The notes under the pieces are model-generated. The model saw nothing but the letters and a program-made list of their open reading frames with translations. It was not told the DNA's origin and ran no database searches. Below, one piece after another: positions 1 to 5,345 of a DNA stretch of 5,689 bases. Each line of letters begins with the position of its first letter. The first letter of the stretch is position 1. Source of the DNA: Methanomicrobia archaeon (GTDB lineage: Archaea; Methanobacteriota_B; Thermococci; Methanofastidiosales; NM3); contig DSAJ01000148.1 of assembly GCA_011372835.1 (NCBI GenBank), positions 1 through 5,689 on the forward strand. Reading direction: 5' to 3'. Both the position numbers and the translations under genes were made by a program.

Positions 1-2
1 AC

Positions 3-512
3 ACCCAGCCATCCCCGTCGAATCCCTATGGCCACTACGAGATCGTGACTGCCATACTCGATTATCTCGGGCAGTTCGAACCGTCGATGATGTTCACGCT
101 TGGCGGGTATTCGACAGGCGGCGAGGTGGTGGAGAAGCCGCGCGTGCTCGGTGCCGTGAGCGATGCGGAGCTTGTAGGAAACTATCAGGACACGGGCATC
201 ACGTTCAGGGACGATCCCGGCGCCGCCATCGTCGGTGCGTCCGGTCTGCTGCTTGCCATGGGTAGGCAGAAGTCGCTCAACGCCATGTGCCTCCTGGGCG
301 AGACACCTGGCTACATGTATATCGACGCCAAGGCCGCCAAGAGCGTCCTTGAGGTCCTAGCCACCATCCTTGAGATCGACATCGACATGACAGCGCTTGA
401 CGAGCGTGCAGAGGAGACGGAGAATCTCATCAACAAGATCCAAGAGATGCAGCAAAAGTCGGCGACGCAAAACACGCCCGAGTTCGGAAAGGACCTTGGC
501 TACATAAGGTAA
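3..512 (+). CDS. PAC2-family proteasome assembly chaperone (5' end missing)
   Basis: The frame is open to the left edge of the window, so only the C-terminal 169 residues are visible and the true start lies upstream. The GTG at 45 is internal: the residues before it (PYGHYEIV) continue the family pattern. Visible family features are a GHYE-type motif (residues 10-13), the strand and loop FTLGGYSTG, a DPGAAIVGASGLLL segment, and the strong motif GETPGYMYIDAKAAKSVLEV at about 297-356, followed by a helical tail rich in Glu, Asn and Gln. This matches archaeal PAC2 proteins (PF09754), which are related to chaperones that assist 20S proteasome assembly in the cytoplasm. The protein ends in Y-I-R. 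That resembles, but does not strictly match, the HbYX motif used to dock on the proteasome alpha ring, because Tyr is third from the end. Family assignment is firm; a proteasome role is inferred. The stop codon overlaps the convergent dehydrogenase gene. Confidence 0.85.
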   Translation, partial: TQPSPSNPYGHYEIVTAILDYLGQFEPSMMFTLGGYSTGGEVVEKPRVLGAVSDAELVGNYQDTGITFRDDPGAAIVGASGLLLAMGRQKSLNAMCLLGETPGYMYIDAKAAKSVLEVLATILEIDIDMTALDERAEETENLINKIQEMQQKSATQNTPEFGKDLGYIR

Positions 513-1456
513 TCTTCTTTTCTTACCTTATTTTTCACTTCTTTTCCTTCCATATACCGCAGCACGTTCTCGCTGCAGTAGCGTACCGTGCGCAGTCGCC
601 ATCCCTCGACCATCGCGGCATTGTGAGGCGTGGCGAGCACGTTTGGCAGCTCGAGGAACGGGTGTGCCTGTTCCCACCGCTCGCCCTTGTGGGGATAGTG
701 CCACCATACGTCGAGCCCCGCGCTGAAGTCGGGGTGTGACACGAGGTGTTCATAGAGGTCGCCCTCGACGATGATCTCCCCTCTCGATACGTTGATAAGC
801 GTTGCATCGTCTTGCATCATCGAAAGGGCCGACGCATCGATGAGCCCCCTGGTATGCAACGTGAGCGGAATCGATAGCACGATGAAGTCAAGGTCATGGA
901 GTATGCCGTGCAACCCCCCGAGCGTGACCGTGATGTCAGCATCGCTTGTCCCCGTGCTGTTTACCGCATAGACCTCCATTTCGAACGCCCGTGCGTACCG
1001 GCCGATGCGCGCGCCTATCTCGCCATACCCAATGATGCCGATGCGTTTTCCCGCAAGCTCGGTCGCTAGGGGCGACTGTTGGGAGAAGACGCCCTTACCC
1101 ACGCTTTCATGGTGTTCCTTGATGCGCTTGGAAAGCGCAAGGAGCATGGCAAACGCATGTTCGGCAACAGGTGTGGCATTGCTCACGGAGCATGACGCCA
1201 CCGTTACGTGGGCGGGGATCTTGGAAAAGTCAAGGCGGTCGACGCCTGCAAATAGGTACTGCATGAACGCAAGCCGCTTCATGGACGGAAGGAGCGGGGC
1301 CACCGTGCGCCACGAACGAAAGACGAGCACCTGTGCATCGCCCAACCCCCCCTCGGGAGTCACATCGTCCAGATAGGTGGCGTTGTGTCGGGAGAACGTG
1401 TGATCGAAGATCTCGCGTTCCTCTTCACTATACGTTCCTTCAATGAGAATGTTCAT
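500..1456 (-). CDS. D-2-hydroxyacid dehydrogenase family protein (NAD(P)-binding)
   Basis: The 318-residue product has the two-domain layout of D-isomer-specific 2-hydroxyacid dehydrogenases, cytoplasmic enzymes that interconvert 2-oxoacids and D-2-hydroxyacids. The substrate-binding part covers about residues 1-95 and the C-terminal end. The Rossmann domain covers about 96-285, with GYGEIG at 143-148 and an N-AEH motif at 93-100. The catalytic Arg is seen in NVSRGE (R225) and the catalytic His in TPHNA (H278). Two departures stand out. The usual Glu before Pro in the DVFxxEP motif is Tyr254 (DVWWHYP, 249-255), and the Asp that normally ends the second Rossmann strand and favours NAD is Asn166. 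Substrate and cofactor therefore cannot be named. The ATG at 1456 is chosen because GAGGGGTG (1462-1469) lies 5 bases upstream; a longer frame reaching 1552 would run into the preceding flavin reductase gene. It is the second gene of a pair. Its last codons overlap the convergent PAC2 gene. Confidence 0.87.
   Translation of the reverse strand: MNILIEGTYSEEEREIFDHTFSRHNATYLDDVTPEGGLGDAQVLVFRSWRTVAPLLPSMKRLAFMQYLFAGVDRLDFSKIPAHVTVASCSVSNATPVAEHAFAMLLALSKRIKEHHESVGKGVFSQQSPLATELAGKRIGIIGYGEIGARIGRYARAFEMEVYAVNSTGTSDADITVTLGGLHGILHDLDFIVLSIPLTLHTRGLIDASALSMMQDDATLINVSRGEIIVEGDLYEHLVSHPDFSAGLDVWWHYPHKGERWEQAHPFLELPNVLATPHNAAMVEGWRLRTVRYCSENVLRYMEGKEVKNKVRKEDYLM
504..535 (+). terminator. Hairpin plus T-run terminator of the PAC2 gene
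   Basis: A perfect 9-base inverted repeat, ATAAGGTAA (504-512) and TTACCTTAT (523-531), encloses a 10-base pyrimidine loop and runs directly into a T-run at 531-535. More T-runs occur at 518-521 and 542-545. The first arm contains the PAC2 stop codon. The polarity (T-run only on the right) fits termination of plus-strand transcription. Archaeal terminators need mainly the T-rich tract, so the hairpin may instead act in 3'-end stability. The same bases encode the C-terminal tail of the convergent dehydrogenase. Confidence 0.6.
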
Positions 1457-1461
1457 CGTCG

Positions 1462-1469
1462 CACCCCTC
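1462..1469 (-). promoter_or_regulatory. Shine-Dalgarno site of the dehydrogenase gene
   Basis: GAGGGGTG reads on the minus strand in the 16-base gap after the flavin reductase stop, 5 bases ahead of the ATG at 1456. It decides the start and indicates that the second gene has its own ribosome entry in a shared transcript. Confidence 0.65.
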
Positions 1470-1472
1470 TTG

Positions 1473-2036
1473 TCACTCGCTGTCCGCCTCGCCCATTGAA
1501 AAGCCATGCGTGCCGATGATTTCACCAAGCGTGTAGTAGACGCCCTGGGCATAGGTTATGGGATCGAGCTTGTTCGTATCCGGGCGCGCATGCATGAGCA
1601 CCTCCTTGTCGATGGCGACGGAGGCCACATGTCCGATGAAGAGGTCGTGCGAGCCAAGGTGGACCGTCTTGTCAAGGTAGCATTCGATATTGACAGGGCA
1701 TTCCTTGATCCGCGGTGCGCTCACCTTCGCTGACGCCTCGGGGGTGAACGAACACTCTTTGAACTTGTCGACGTCCTTGCCCGATACGCTTCCGCACAGG
1801 TCGACCTTCCTGACATCGGAGGCACGGGGAAGGTTGACGACGAAATCCTTTGTCTCCATGATAAGATTGTATGAGTATCGTGTAGGAGTGACGGCGATGC
1901 TTACCATCGGCGGGTCGAGGCATGCCGTCGATGCCCATGCGATGGTGATGATATTGGGCGACTCGAGCAAGCCGCATGATACCAGGACGGCAGGATGGGG
2001 AAAAAGTGCGGTATAGGGGGCGATATCCTTTTTCAT
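1473..2036 (-). CDS. Flavin reductase-like FMN-binding protein (flavoredoxin-type)
   Basis: The 187-residue product has the split-barrel fold pattern of the flavin reductase-like family (PF01613): an N-terminal strand with PHPAVLVSCG, then PNIITIAWASTACLDPPMVS (about 27-46), the YSYNLI segment with DFVVNLP (64-70), a SGKDVDKF motif (85-92) and the hallmark GSHDLFIGHV (118-127). Members bind FMN and either reduce flavins with NAD(P)H or carry electrons (flavoredoxin). Which applies here cannot be told from sequence. No signal peptide or membrane segment is seen, so it should be cytoplasmic. The ATG at 2036 is preferred over the in-frame GTG at 2051, because a TATA-like element centred near 2061 places the transcription start close to 2036 and the GTG would then hardly be transcribed. 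The first gene of a two-gene unit with the dehydrogenase, it may supply or consume the same cofactor pool; that link is inferred. Confidence 0.88.
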   Translation of the reverse strand: MKKDIAPYTALFPHPAVLVSCGLLESPNIITIAWASTACLDPPMVSIAVTPTRYSYNLIMETKDFVVNLPRASDVRKVDLCGSVSGKDVDKFKECSFTPEASAKVSAPRIKECPVNIECYLDKTVHLGSHDLFIGHVASVAIDKEVLMHARPDTNKLDPITYAQGVYYTLGEIIGTHGFSMGEADSE

Positions 2037-2054
2037 ATATCCTCTTCTCACTGG

Positions 2055-2070
2055 AAATTATTTAATCTTG
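2055..2070 (-). promoter_or_regulatory. TATA-box promoter of the flavin reductase/dehydrogenase unit
   Basis: Minus-strand ATTAAATAATTT (2055-2066) is preceded by purine-containing CAAG (2067-2070), a possible BRE. With the usual archaeal spacing of about 26 bases, transcription would begin near 2035-2038, so the messenger would be leaderless or nearly so. The AGAGG only 4 bases before the ATG could help if the leader is slightly longer. Confidence 0.5.
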
Positions 2071-2105
2071 CGTTCGGGCGATGATCGTCAAAAGGCATGA
2101 ACGCA
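2069..2105. repeat. 7-base inverted repeat next to the promoter, possible operator or 3' hairpin
   Basis: TGCGTTC (2069-2075) and GAACGCA (2099-2105) are perfect inverted copies separated by 23 bases. Between them is a smaller odd palindrome, CGATGATCG (2079-2087). The element begins just upstream of the flavin reductase TATA box and 10 bases after the stop of the 120-residue protein gene. It could be an operator for the redox pair or a 3'-end stem of the upstream transcript; there is no U-run directly after it on the minus strand. Confidence 0.4.
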
Positions 2106-2114
2106 TCGTATGCA

Positions 2115-2477
2115 TCAGTTCTGGTATTTGTCAAGGCCCATCTTCTGTTCCCCCGAAAAGTAACTAAGCACGAACTCCCAGGCATGTTCGTATCCTAATG
2201 AGGATGGGTCCCTGAACGTCTGTTCTAGGCGTCCCTGCACGTTCGAGCGAAGGATCTTAGCTGCCCCGGCATCCATCTCATTGTGAAGGAGCTTGTAAAA
2301 GAGGCTGTCGCGTTCGTTGTTCTCAATGGAGGCCACGAGGCCGTAGAGGGCCTTTTTGTACCCTTCCTCATACGGTGAAGCAGGTGTGTGGCTCGCAGAG
2401 AGAATGTCGCTTGCCTTGTTCGTCTCACCCTGTTCGAGGAACCGTATGAGCTTTATCGTGTCGAGCTCAGTAATCAT
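2115..2477 (-). CDS. Small helical archaeal protein of unknown function, coupled to fau-1
   Basis: I do not recognise a named family for this 120-residue product. It is predicted to be soluble and mostly helical, with no signal peptide or membrane segment. Notable segments are EEGYKKALYGLVASIENNER (36-55) and, near the end, an aromatic-rich stretch SLGYEHAWEFVLSYFSG (93-109), which has the look of a conserved helix. The start is taken as the ATG at 2477, inside the 3' end of fau-1, giving an 11-base overlap (2467-2477). The in-frame GTG at 2486 is better read as part of a GTGA ribosome binding site 5 bases ahead of that ATG, the same arrangement as at fau-1. The overlap implies translational coupling and hence balanced production with FAU-1. 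It is the last gene of the three-gene unit. A function in RNA metabolism is only inferred from this position. Confidence 0.75.
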   Translation of the reverse strand: MITELDTIKLIRFLEQGETNKASDILSASHTPASPYEEGYKKALYGLVASIENNERDSLFYKLLHNEMDAGAAKILRSNVQGRLEQTFRDPSSLGYEHAWEFVLSYFSGEQKMGLDKYQN

Positions 2478-3852
2478 CGTACTCACGCTCTGTGTCCGAG
2501 AGCAGGTAGCTCGCTTCGTTCTTGGCTATCTCTGCTATCTTCCTCGAAAAAACGCCTTCCTCGACACGTTTTTCAAGCTGGTCCACGTCTATGATCTCCG
2601 GGGCCTCACCCGGCCGGCGCACGACGTCGATCTCGAGGTCGATGTATCTGATGCGCGAGGGAAAGATCTCGATGGGCGTGCAGATGTTGTGATACTCTCC
2701 CTTGATGGCGCTGTCGCGATCATAATAGGTGTGGGTAAAGTGCCACGCCCCCTCCTTCATCTCGGTGATAGCATAGTCCCCCGGCTCCTTGGGCACGTTG
2801 AGCCCGTCGTAGTGTCCGCGCGACGAGATGTAGCGTTTCAGTTTGATATAAGGGGGTGCGAACTTCTTCACCTTGGCCCCCTCGATGTAGACGGGGTGCG
2901 AAGATGGCTTTATATGCTCAAGCGTTACGTCGTCACCTATCTTCGGACCCTTCACCTGCCTGAACACTGAGGTGAACAGCTCGTCGATCCCCTCGATGTC
3001 ACGTTCACCCTTGATCTTCTCGATGACGTCGACGGCAAACGAGATGTCGCGTCCTGCCGATTTGAGCATGTGATGGTACTCGATCGTAGGCACGACCTTG
3101 CCACGGATCGAGTCGAGAGACTGCTTCGTCTGTCCGCCGAAGATGATCTTCATGTGATGCTTGCCCTCCTTGATCAGGCCGGGACCCTCGAGCTCGGTGA
3201 ACCGGTCCATGACATACTCTGCGTTCTTTGCAAGCTCCTGGGCCTCATGGAGCAACGTCTCCTCGCCCACGTACTCGGACGACGTCCTCCAGAGGACGCC
3301 GAAGTTCTTCGGCTTTGCGCGCTTGCCCACCTCAATGAGCCGTTCGCGCTCAGATTCGTCACGTATCTTACGCGAGATCTTCACATCGTTTTCAGGTATG
3401 ATGACGCAGTATTCGCCCGAGAACGTGATCCTCGTCGTCAGTGTGGGCTTGTCGTTCATCTCCAACACCTGGACGAGCACCTCTTCCTCCCCCGTCTGTT
3501 CGGGGAGGATGCCGATGTCCTGGCCCAGGTTTATGATGGTCTCGTGATTCGTCTTGATCACGGAGCCTTTGTAGATGCCGTAAAGCTCGATGTTCGACTT
3601 GAGGATGAAGACGTCGTTGAACGTTTCCACCATGTCTCGCGCGATGCGATCGAGCGATTCCTTGTCGCCCACTATCGAGATGCCCTGCAGGTCCCGGGTA
3701 TGCTTCACGTCGACGTCAGGGATGTCGTGCGTCTCGTAGGAGGGAAATCGTTCCCGTATGACATCCGACATCTGATTGATCATGTATTCCTTGTTGATGA
3801 AGAATTTTGTAAGGGCAGTAGTATATATTCCCCTAATTCGTATTGATGTCAT
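2467..3852 (-). CDS. fau-1: Probable ribonuclease/RNA-binding protein FAU-1 (RNase E/G-like plus DUF402)
   Basis: The 461-residue product matches archaeal FAU-1, a cytoplasmic protein described in Pyrococcus as binding AU-rich RNA and linked to ribosomal RNA processing. Layout: N-terminal domain beginning IRIRGIYTTALTKF (4-17); an S1-like/RNase E/G-like part with YGIYKGSVIK (81-90), LTTRITFSGEYCVIIP (128-143), ISRKIRDESERERL (149-162) and FGVLWRTSSE (174-183); a family-type PTIEYHHMLKSAG segment (245-257); and a C-terminal DUF402 domain (about 325-450) with KGEYHNICTPIEI (374-386), YIDLEIDV (393-400) and IDVDQLEKR (411-419). I do not see the two-Asp catalytic motifs of bacterial RNase E. Length agrees with the family's roughly 460-470 residues. 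The ATG at 3852 is chosen because GGTGA (3858-3862) sits 5 bases before it; the ATG at 3864 overlaps that site. It overlaps the upstream coiled-coil gene by 20 bases and the downstream small gene by 11. Confidence 0.92.
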   Translation of the reverse strand: MTSIRIRGIYTTALTKFFINKEYMINQMSDVIRERFPSYETHDIPDVDVKHTRDLQGISIVGDKESLDRIARDMVETFNDVFILKSNIELYGIYKGSVIKTNHETIINLGQDIGILPEQTGEEEVLVQVLEMNDKPTLTTRITFSGEYCVIIPENDVKISRKIRDESERERLIEVGKRAKPKNFGVLWRTSSEYVGEETLLHEAQELAKNAEYVMDRFTELEGPGLIKEGKHHMKIIFGGQTKQSLDSIRGKVVPTIEYHHMLKSAGRDISFAVDVIEKIKGERDIEGIDELFTSVFRQVKGPKIGDDVTLEHIKPSSHPVYIEGAKVKKFAPPYIKLKRYISSRGHYDGLNVPKEPGDYAITEMKEGAWHFTHTYYDRDSAIKGEYHNICTPIEIFPSRIRYIDLEIDVVRRPGEAPEIIDVDQLEKRVEEGVFSRKIAEIAKNEASYLLSDTEREYDDY

Positions 3853-4630
3853 GTGTTTCACCATATTTGTATACTTTCGTTCCCCCTCTCATCTTATATT
3901 GCAAGATGCCGTATCTTGAGAGTATATCGAGGATCTCGTCGATCCTGTTCTTTGAGAGGGAGAGATTGTTTTCGATAAAACGAGGTTCTACCCACATCAC
4001 GTTCTGATCATGGAATGATCGTATCTCCTTGATTACCATGGCCTCGTCCGTTTCGAGCACCGACTCCGGATTGTTCTTGACGAGAAGCGACACCTTCCGC
4101 TCATACGTTTCCACCCGAGTGTTGAGTGAATCGACCTTCGCATCGAGCGCCTCCACGCGTTCCATCAGGTCCTCTCTCCTCTTGCCCTCGATAAACTGCC
4201 TGAACGTGATCTCCGTGAGTTCGGCCGTGACCTCCCCTATGAACAGCGATAATACGTATTCTGCGCTTACCAAGCTTCTTTTGAGGAGCGAAAGATGTTT
4301 AGAAAACGTCGTACGGTCGCGCGCCTGGAGCGACTCCTTGAGTGCCTCCAGCTTCAAGGCAGTTTGGTAGAAGAACTTGCATAGTTCTGTTGAGTCCTTC
4401 TCTATGCTCTTGTTCGAGAAGAGCACACTTGCCTTCTTTCCCACCTCCTCCACGGTGTACATGGAGTTTATGACGGTCTGATAGAGGAAGGAGAGCGTAT
4501 CCGCAGTGGCAGTATTGTGCTCCATATCGTGGAGTATTTCGGTAATGTGGAGGAATTCATTTTTTACCTCGTGAACTTGTTCCTGCACCTTTTCTATTTC
4601 AGCCTTCTGTTCCTTTTCTATTTCGACCAT
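3833..4630 (-). CDS. Coiled-coil protein with putative C-terminal winged-helix domain
   Basis: No named family is recognised. The 265-residue product starts with a charged heptad-like helix (1-36, rich in Glu, Lys and Gln). A helical middle region follows (about 40-140), then a second coiled coil (145-178) with heptad-like spacing in LMERVEALDAKVDSLNTRVE. The C-terminal part (about 186-247) reads like a winged helix: a first helix AMVIKEIRSF, then VEPRFIENNLSLSKNRIDEI with a probable recognition helix to SRYGIL, and a basic hairpin YKMRGGTKVYKYG as the wing. This suggests a dimeric or oligomeric nucleic-acid-binding or adaptor protein; that is inference. The start is set at the ATG 4630: a TATA-like box 27-35 bases ahead fits a nearly leaderless message, and no Shine-Dalgarno site is present. 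The frame stays open to a TTG at 4729, but that extension looks non-coding. It leads the unit with fau-1, overlapping it by 20 bases. Confidence 0.75.
   Translation of the reverse strand: MVEIEKEQKAEIEKVQEQVHEVKNEFLHITEILHDMEHNTATADTLSFLYQTVINSMYTVEEVGKKASVLFSNKSIEKDSTELCKFFYQTALKLEALKESLQARDRTTFSKHLSLLKRSLVSAEYVLSLFIGEVTAELTEITFRQFIEGKRREDLMERVEALDAKVDSLNTRVETYERKVSLLVKNNPESVLETDEAMVIKEIRSFHDQNVMWVEPRFIENNLSLSKNRIDEILDILSRYGILQYKMRGGTKVYKYGETHDINTN
3858..3862 (-). promoter_or_regulatory. GGTGA ribosome binding site deciding the fau-1 start
   Basis: GGTGA lies inside the end of the upstream gene, 5 bases ahead of the ATG at 3852. Because its first base is the last base of the alternative ATG at 3862-3864, the two cannot both serve, and the shorter protein is favoured. 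Confidence 0.6.
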
Positions 4631-4656
4631 GGCAAAGAAGTTATTTCGTTTTGTCC

Positions 4657-4665
4657 TTATTAATG
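4657..4665 (-). promoter_or_regulatory. TATA-box promoter of the coiled-coil/fau-1 unit
   Basis: CATTAATAA on the minus strand is centred about 30 bases before the ATG at 4630, which would put the transcription start within about 5 bases of the codon. The absence of a Shine-Dalgarno sequence agrees with a leaderless or near-leaderless message. Confidence 0.45.
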
Positions 4666-4903
4666 TATGTTTCTTGTCGCTGGTCCTTGCGCGTGGGATG
4701 ACAGCATGCATCACGGTCACGCCAATCAATCTACAATGACGACACAGTTATCAGGCTGCCGCCCCGAGACCCATAAAAATGAAATGTGCCAGATGGGCCG
4801 TTCTGTCTTACCCGGCCGAATGTGATGTAGGCAGTGCATGCCGTGCTAGGCGGGGTGCATGTGCACACCCACAGATACAAGGGCCTTAAAGTACATAGAC
4901 GAG

Positions 4904-4915
4904 ATTTTTTATATG
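4904..4915 (+). promoter_or_regulatory. TATA-box promoter of the helix-turn-helix gene
   Basis: ATTTTTTATATG follows a purine-rich GACGAG, a plausible BRE. Transcription would begin near 4936, leaving a leader of about 15 bases that contains the AGGTGA site. Confidence 0.55.
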
Positions 4916-4940
4916 TTCATTATCATACGACTAGCAACGC

Positions 4941-4946
4941 AGGTGA
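4941..4946 (+). promoter_or_regulatory. AGGTGA ribosome binding site of the helix-turn-helix gene
   Basis: AGGTGA, followed by T, is an excellent match to the archaeal anti-Shine-Dalgarno sequence and lies 4 bases before the ATG at 4951. It rules out the upstream in-frame start at 4834. Confidence 0.75.
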
Positions 4947-4950
4947 TACG

Positions 4951-5295
4951 ATGGTCAGTGAAGAGGTCAGGTCAACTATTTGTGAATATTATGATAACGG
5001 CATGCATATCAACGAGATAGCGGCACGTCTCCTCCTCGACGTATCGACCGTTCGAGACGTCGTCGAGGAATACGAGTCGCAACACAAGAAGGGAAAGGAG
5101 AAGGATGAGCGGTATTCTTTTGTTTTGGAACAGCTGCAGCAGGGTGTTCGAACACTTCATGAGCACAACGAGGCGCTCTTTTCCCAGGGTCTCTATGACG
5201 AGTACTTCATGGGGTATGAAGAGATGCTCGCATCGCTTGAACTCTACCTTGCTGCGCTTGATCAGCGCGAATCCGAGTCCGGGAACGATAAGTAA
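4951..5295 (+). CDS. Small helix-turn-helix protein, putative DNA-binding regulator
   Basis: The 114-residue product has an N-terminal helix-turn-helix (about 4-37): helix VRSTICEYYDNG, then INEIAARLLLDVSTVRDVVE, with the typical Gly in the first turn, the Ala/Ile core of the middle helix and a ST-V-D recognition helix of the kind seen in sigma-region-4-like and transposase-like HTH domains. After a lysine-rich linker (KKGKEKDER, 46-54 approximately), the rest is helical (about 55-107) with many Leu, Glu and Tyr residues, probably a dimerisation or effector part. The acidic tail ends ESESGNDK. No membrane segment is seen. I cannot assign a named family or target. It has its own TATA-like box and Shine-Dalgarno site and lies 50 bases ahead of a membrane protein gene on the same strand, with no T-run between them, so readthrough into that gene is possible. 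Divergence from the fau-1 unit makes the shared intergenic region a candidate target, by inference only. Confidence 0.78.
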   Translation: MVSEEVRSTICEYYDNGMHINEIAARLLLDVSTVRDVVEEYESQHKKGKEKDERYSFVLEQLQQGVRTLHEHNEALFSQGLYDEYFMGYEEMLASLELYLAALDQRESESGNDK

Positions 5296-5296
5296 G

Positions 5297-5315
5297 AAAT
5301 ATATAAATATTATAA
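5297..5315 (+). promoter_or_regulatory. TATA-box promoter of the membrane protein gene
   Basis: An uninterrupted A/T block containing TATATAAATA starts two bases after the helix-turn-helix stop codon. Centred near 5305, it predicts a start near 5331 and a leader of about 15 bases that carries AAGGTAG (5335-5341), 4 bases before the ATG at 5346. Confidence 0.6.
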
Positions 5316-5345
5316 CGAAGACGTATATGAAAAGAAGGTAGTCGC

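Larger units (their letters stand above)
4631..4950. other. Divergent intergenic region
   Basis: These 320 bases separate the minus-strand fau-1 unit from the plus-strand helix-turn-helix gene. Besides the two promoters listed separately, they hold GTGCATG twice in the same orientation with a 21-base period (4834-4840, 4855-4861), a stem GGGTG/CACCC (4853-4857, 4866-4870; loop of 8), a GC stem GGCCG/CGGCC (4796-4800, 4813-4817; loop of 12) and a second TATA-like string CATAAAAAT (4772-4780). In-frame extensions of both flanking genes reach into it, but they lack ribosome binding sites and credible protein composition. I find no tRNA or recognisable non-coding RNA. Confidence 0.5.

Noticed and set aside
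1457..1552. N-terminal extension of the dehydrogenase
   Set aside because: It would overlap the flavin reductase coding end, adds an Arg/Ser-rich leader unlike the family, and ignores the ribosome binding site at 1462-1469.
3070..3846. Open frame of 258 codons on the plus strand opposite fau-1
   Set aside because: It is a mirror of the well-supported fau-1 gene, rich in Arg, Leu, Val and Asp with no recognisable motif, and it has no ribosome binding site or promoter of its own.
4631..4729. N-terminal extension of the coiled-coil protein to a TTG start
   Set aside because: The added residues are unlike the rest of the protein, no ribosome binding site precedes the TTG, and a TATA-like box falls within the extension.
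4796..4817. GGCCG/CGGCC stem as a terminator or structured RNA
   Set aside because: Only five pairs with a 12-base loop and no following T-run; too weak for more than a mention.
4834..4950. N-terminal extension of the helix-turn-helix protein
   Set aside because: The His-rich extension covers the TATA box and the AGGTGA site of the proposed ATG at 4951.
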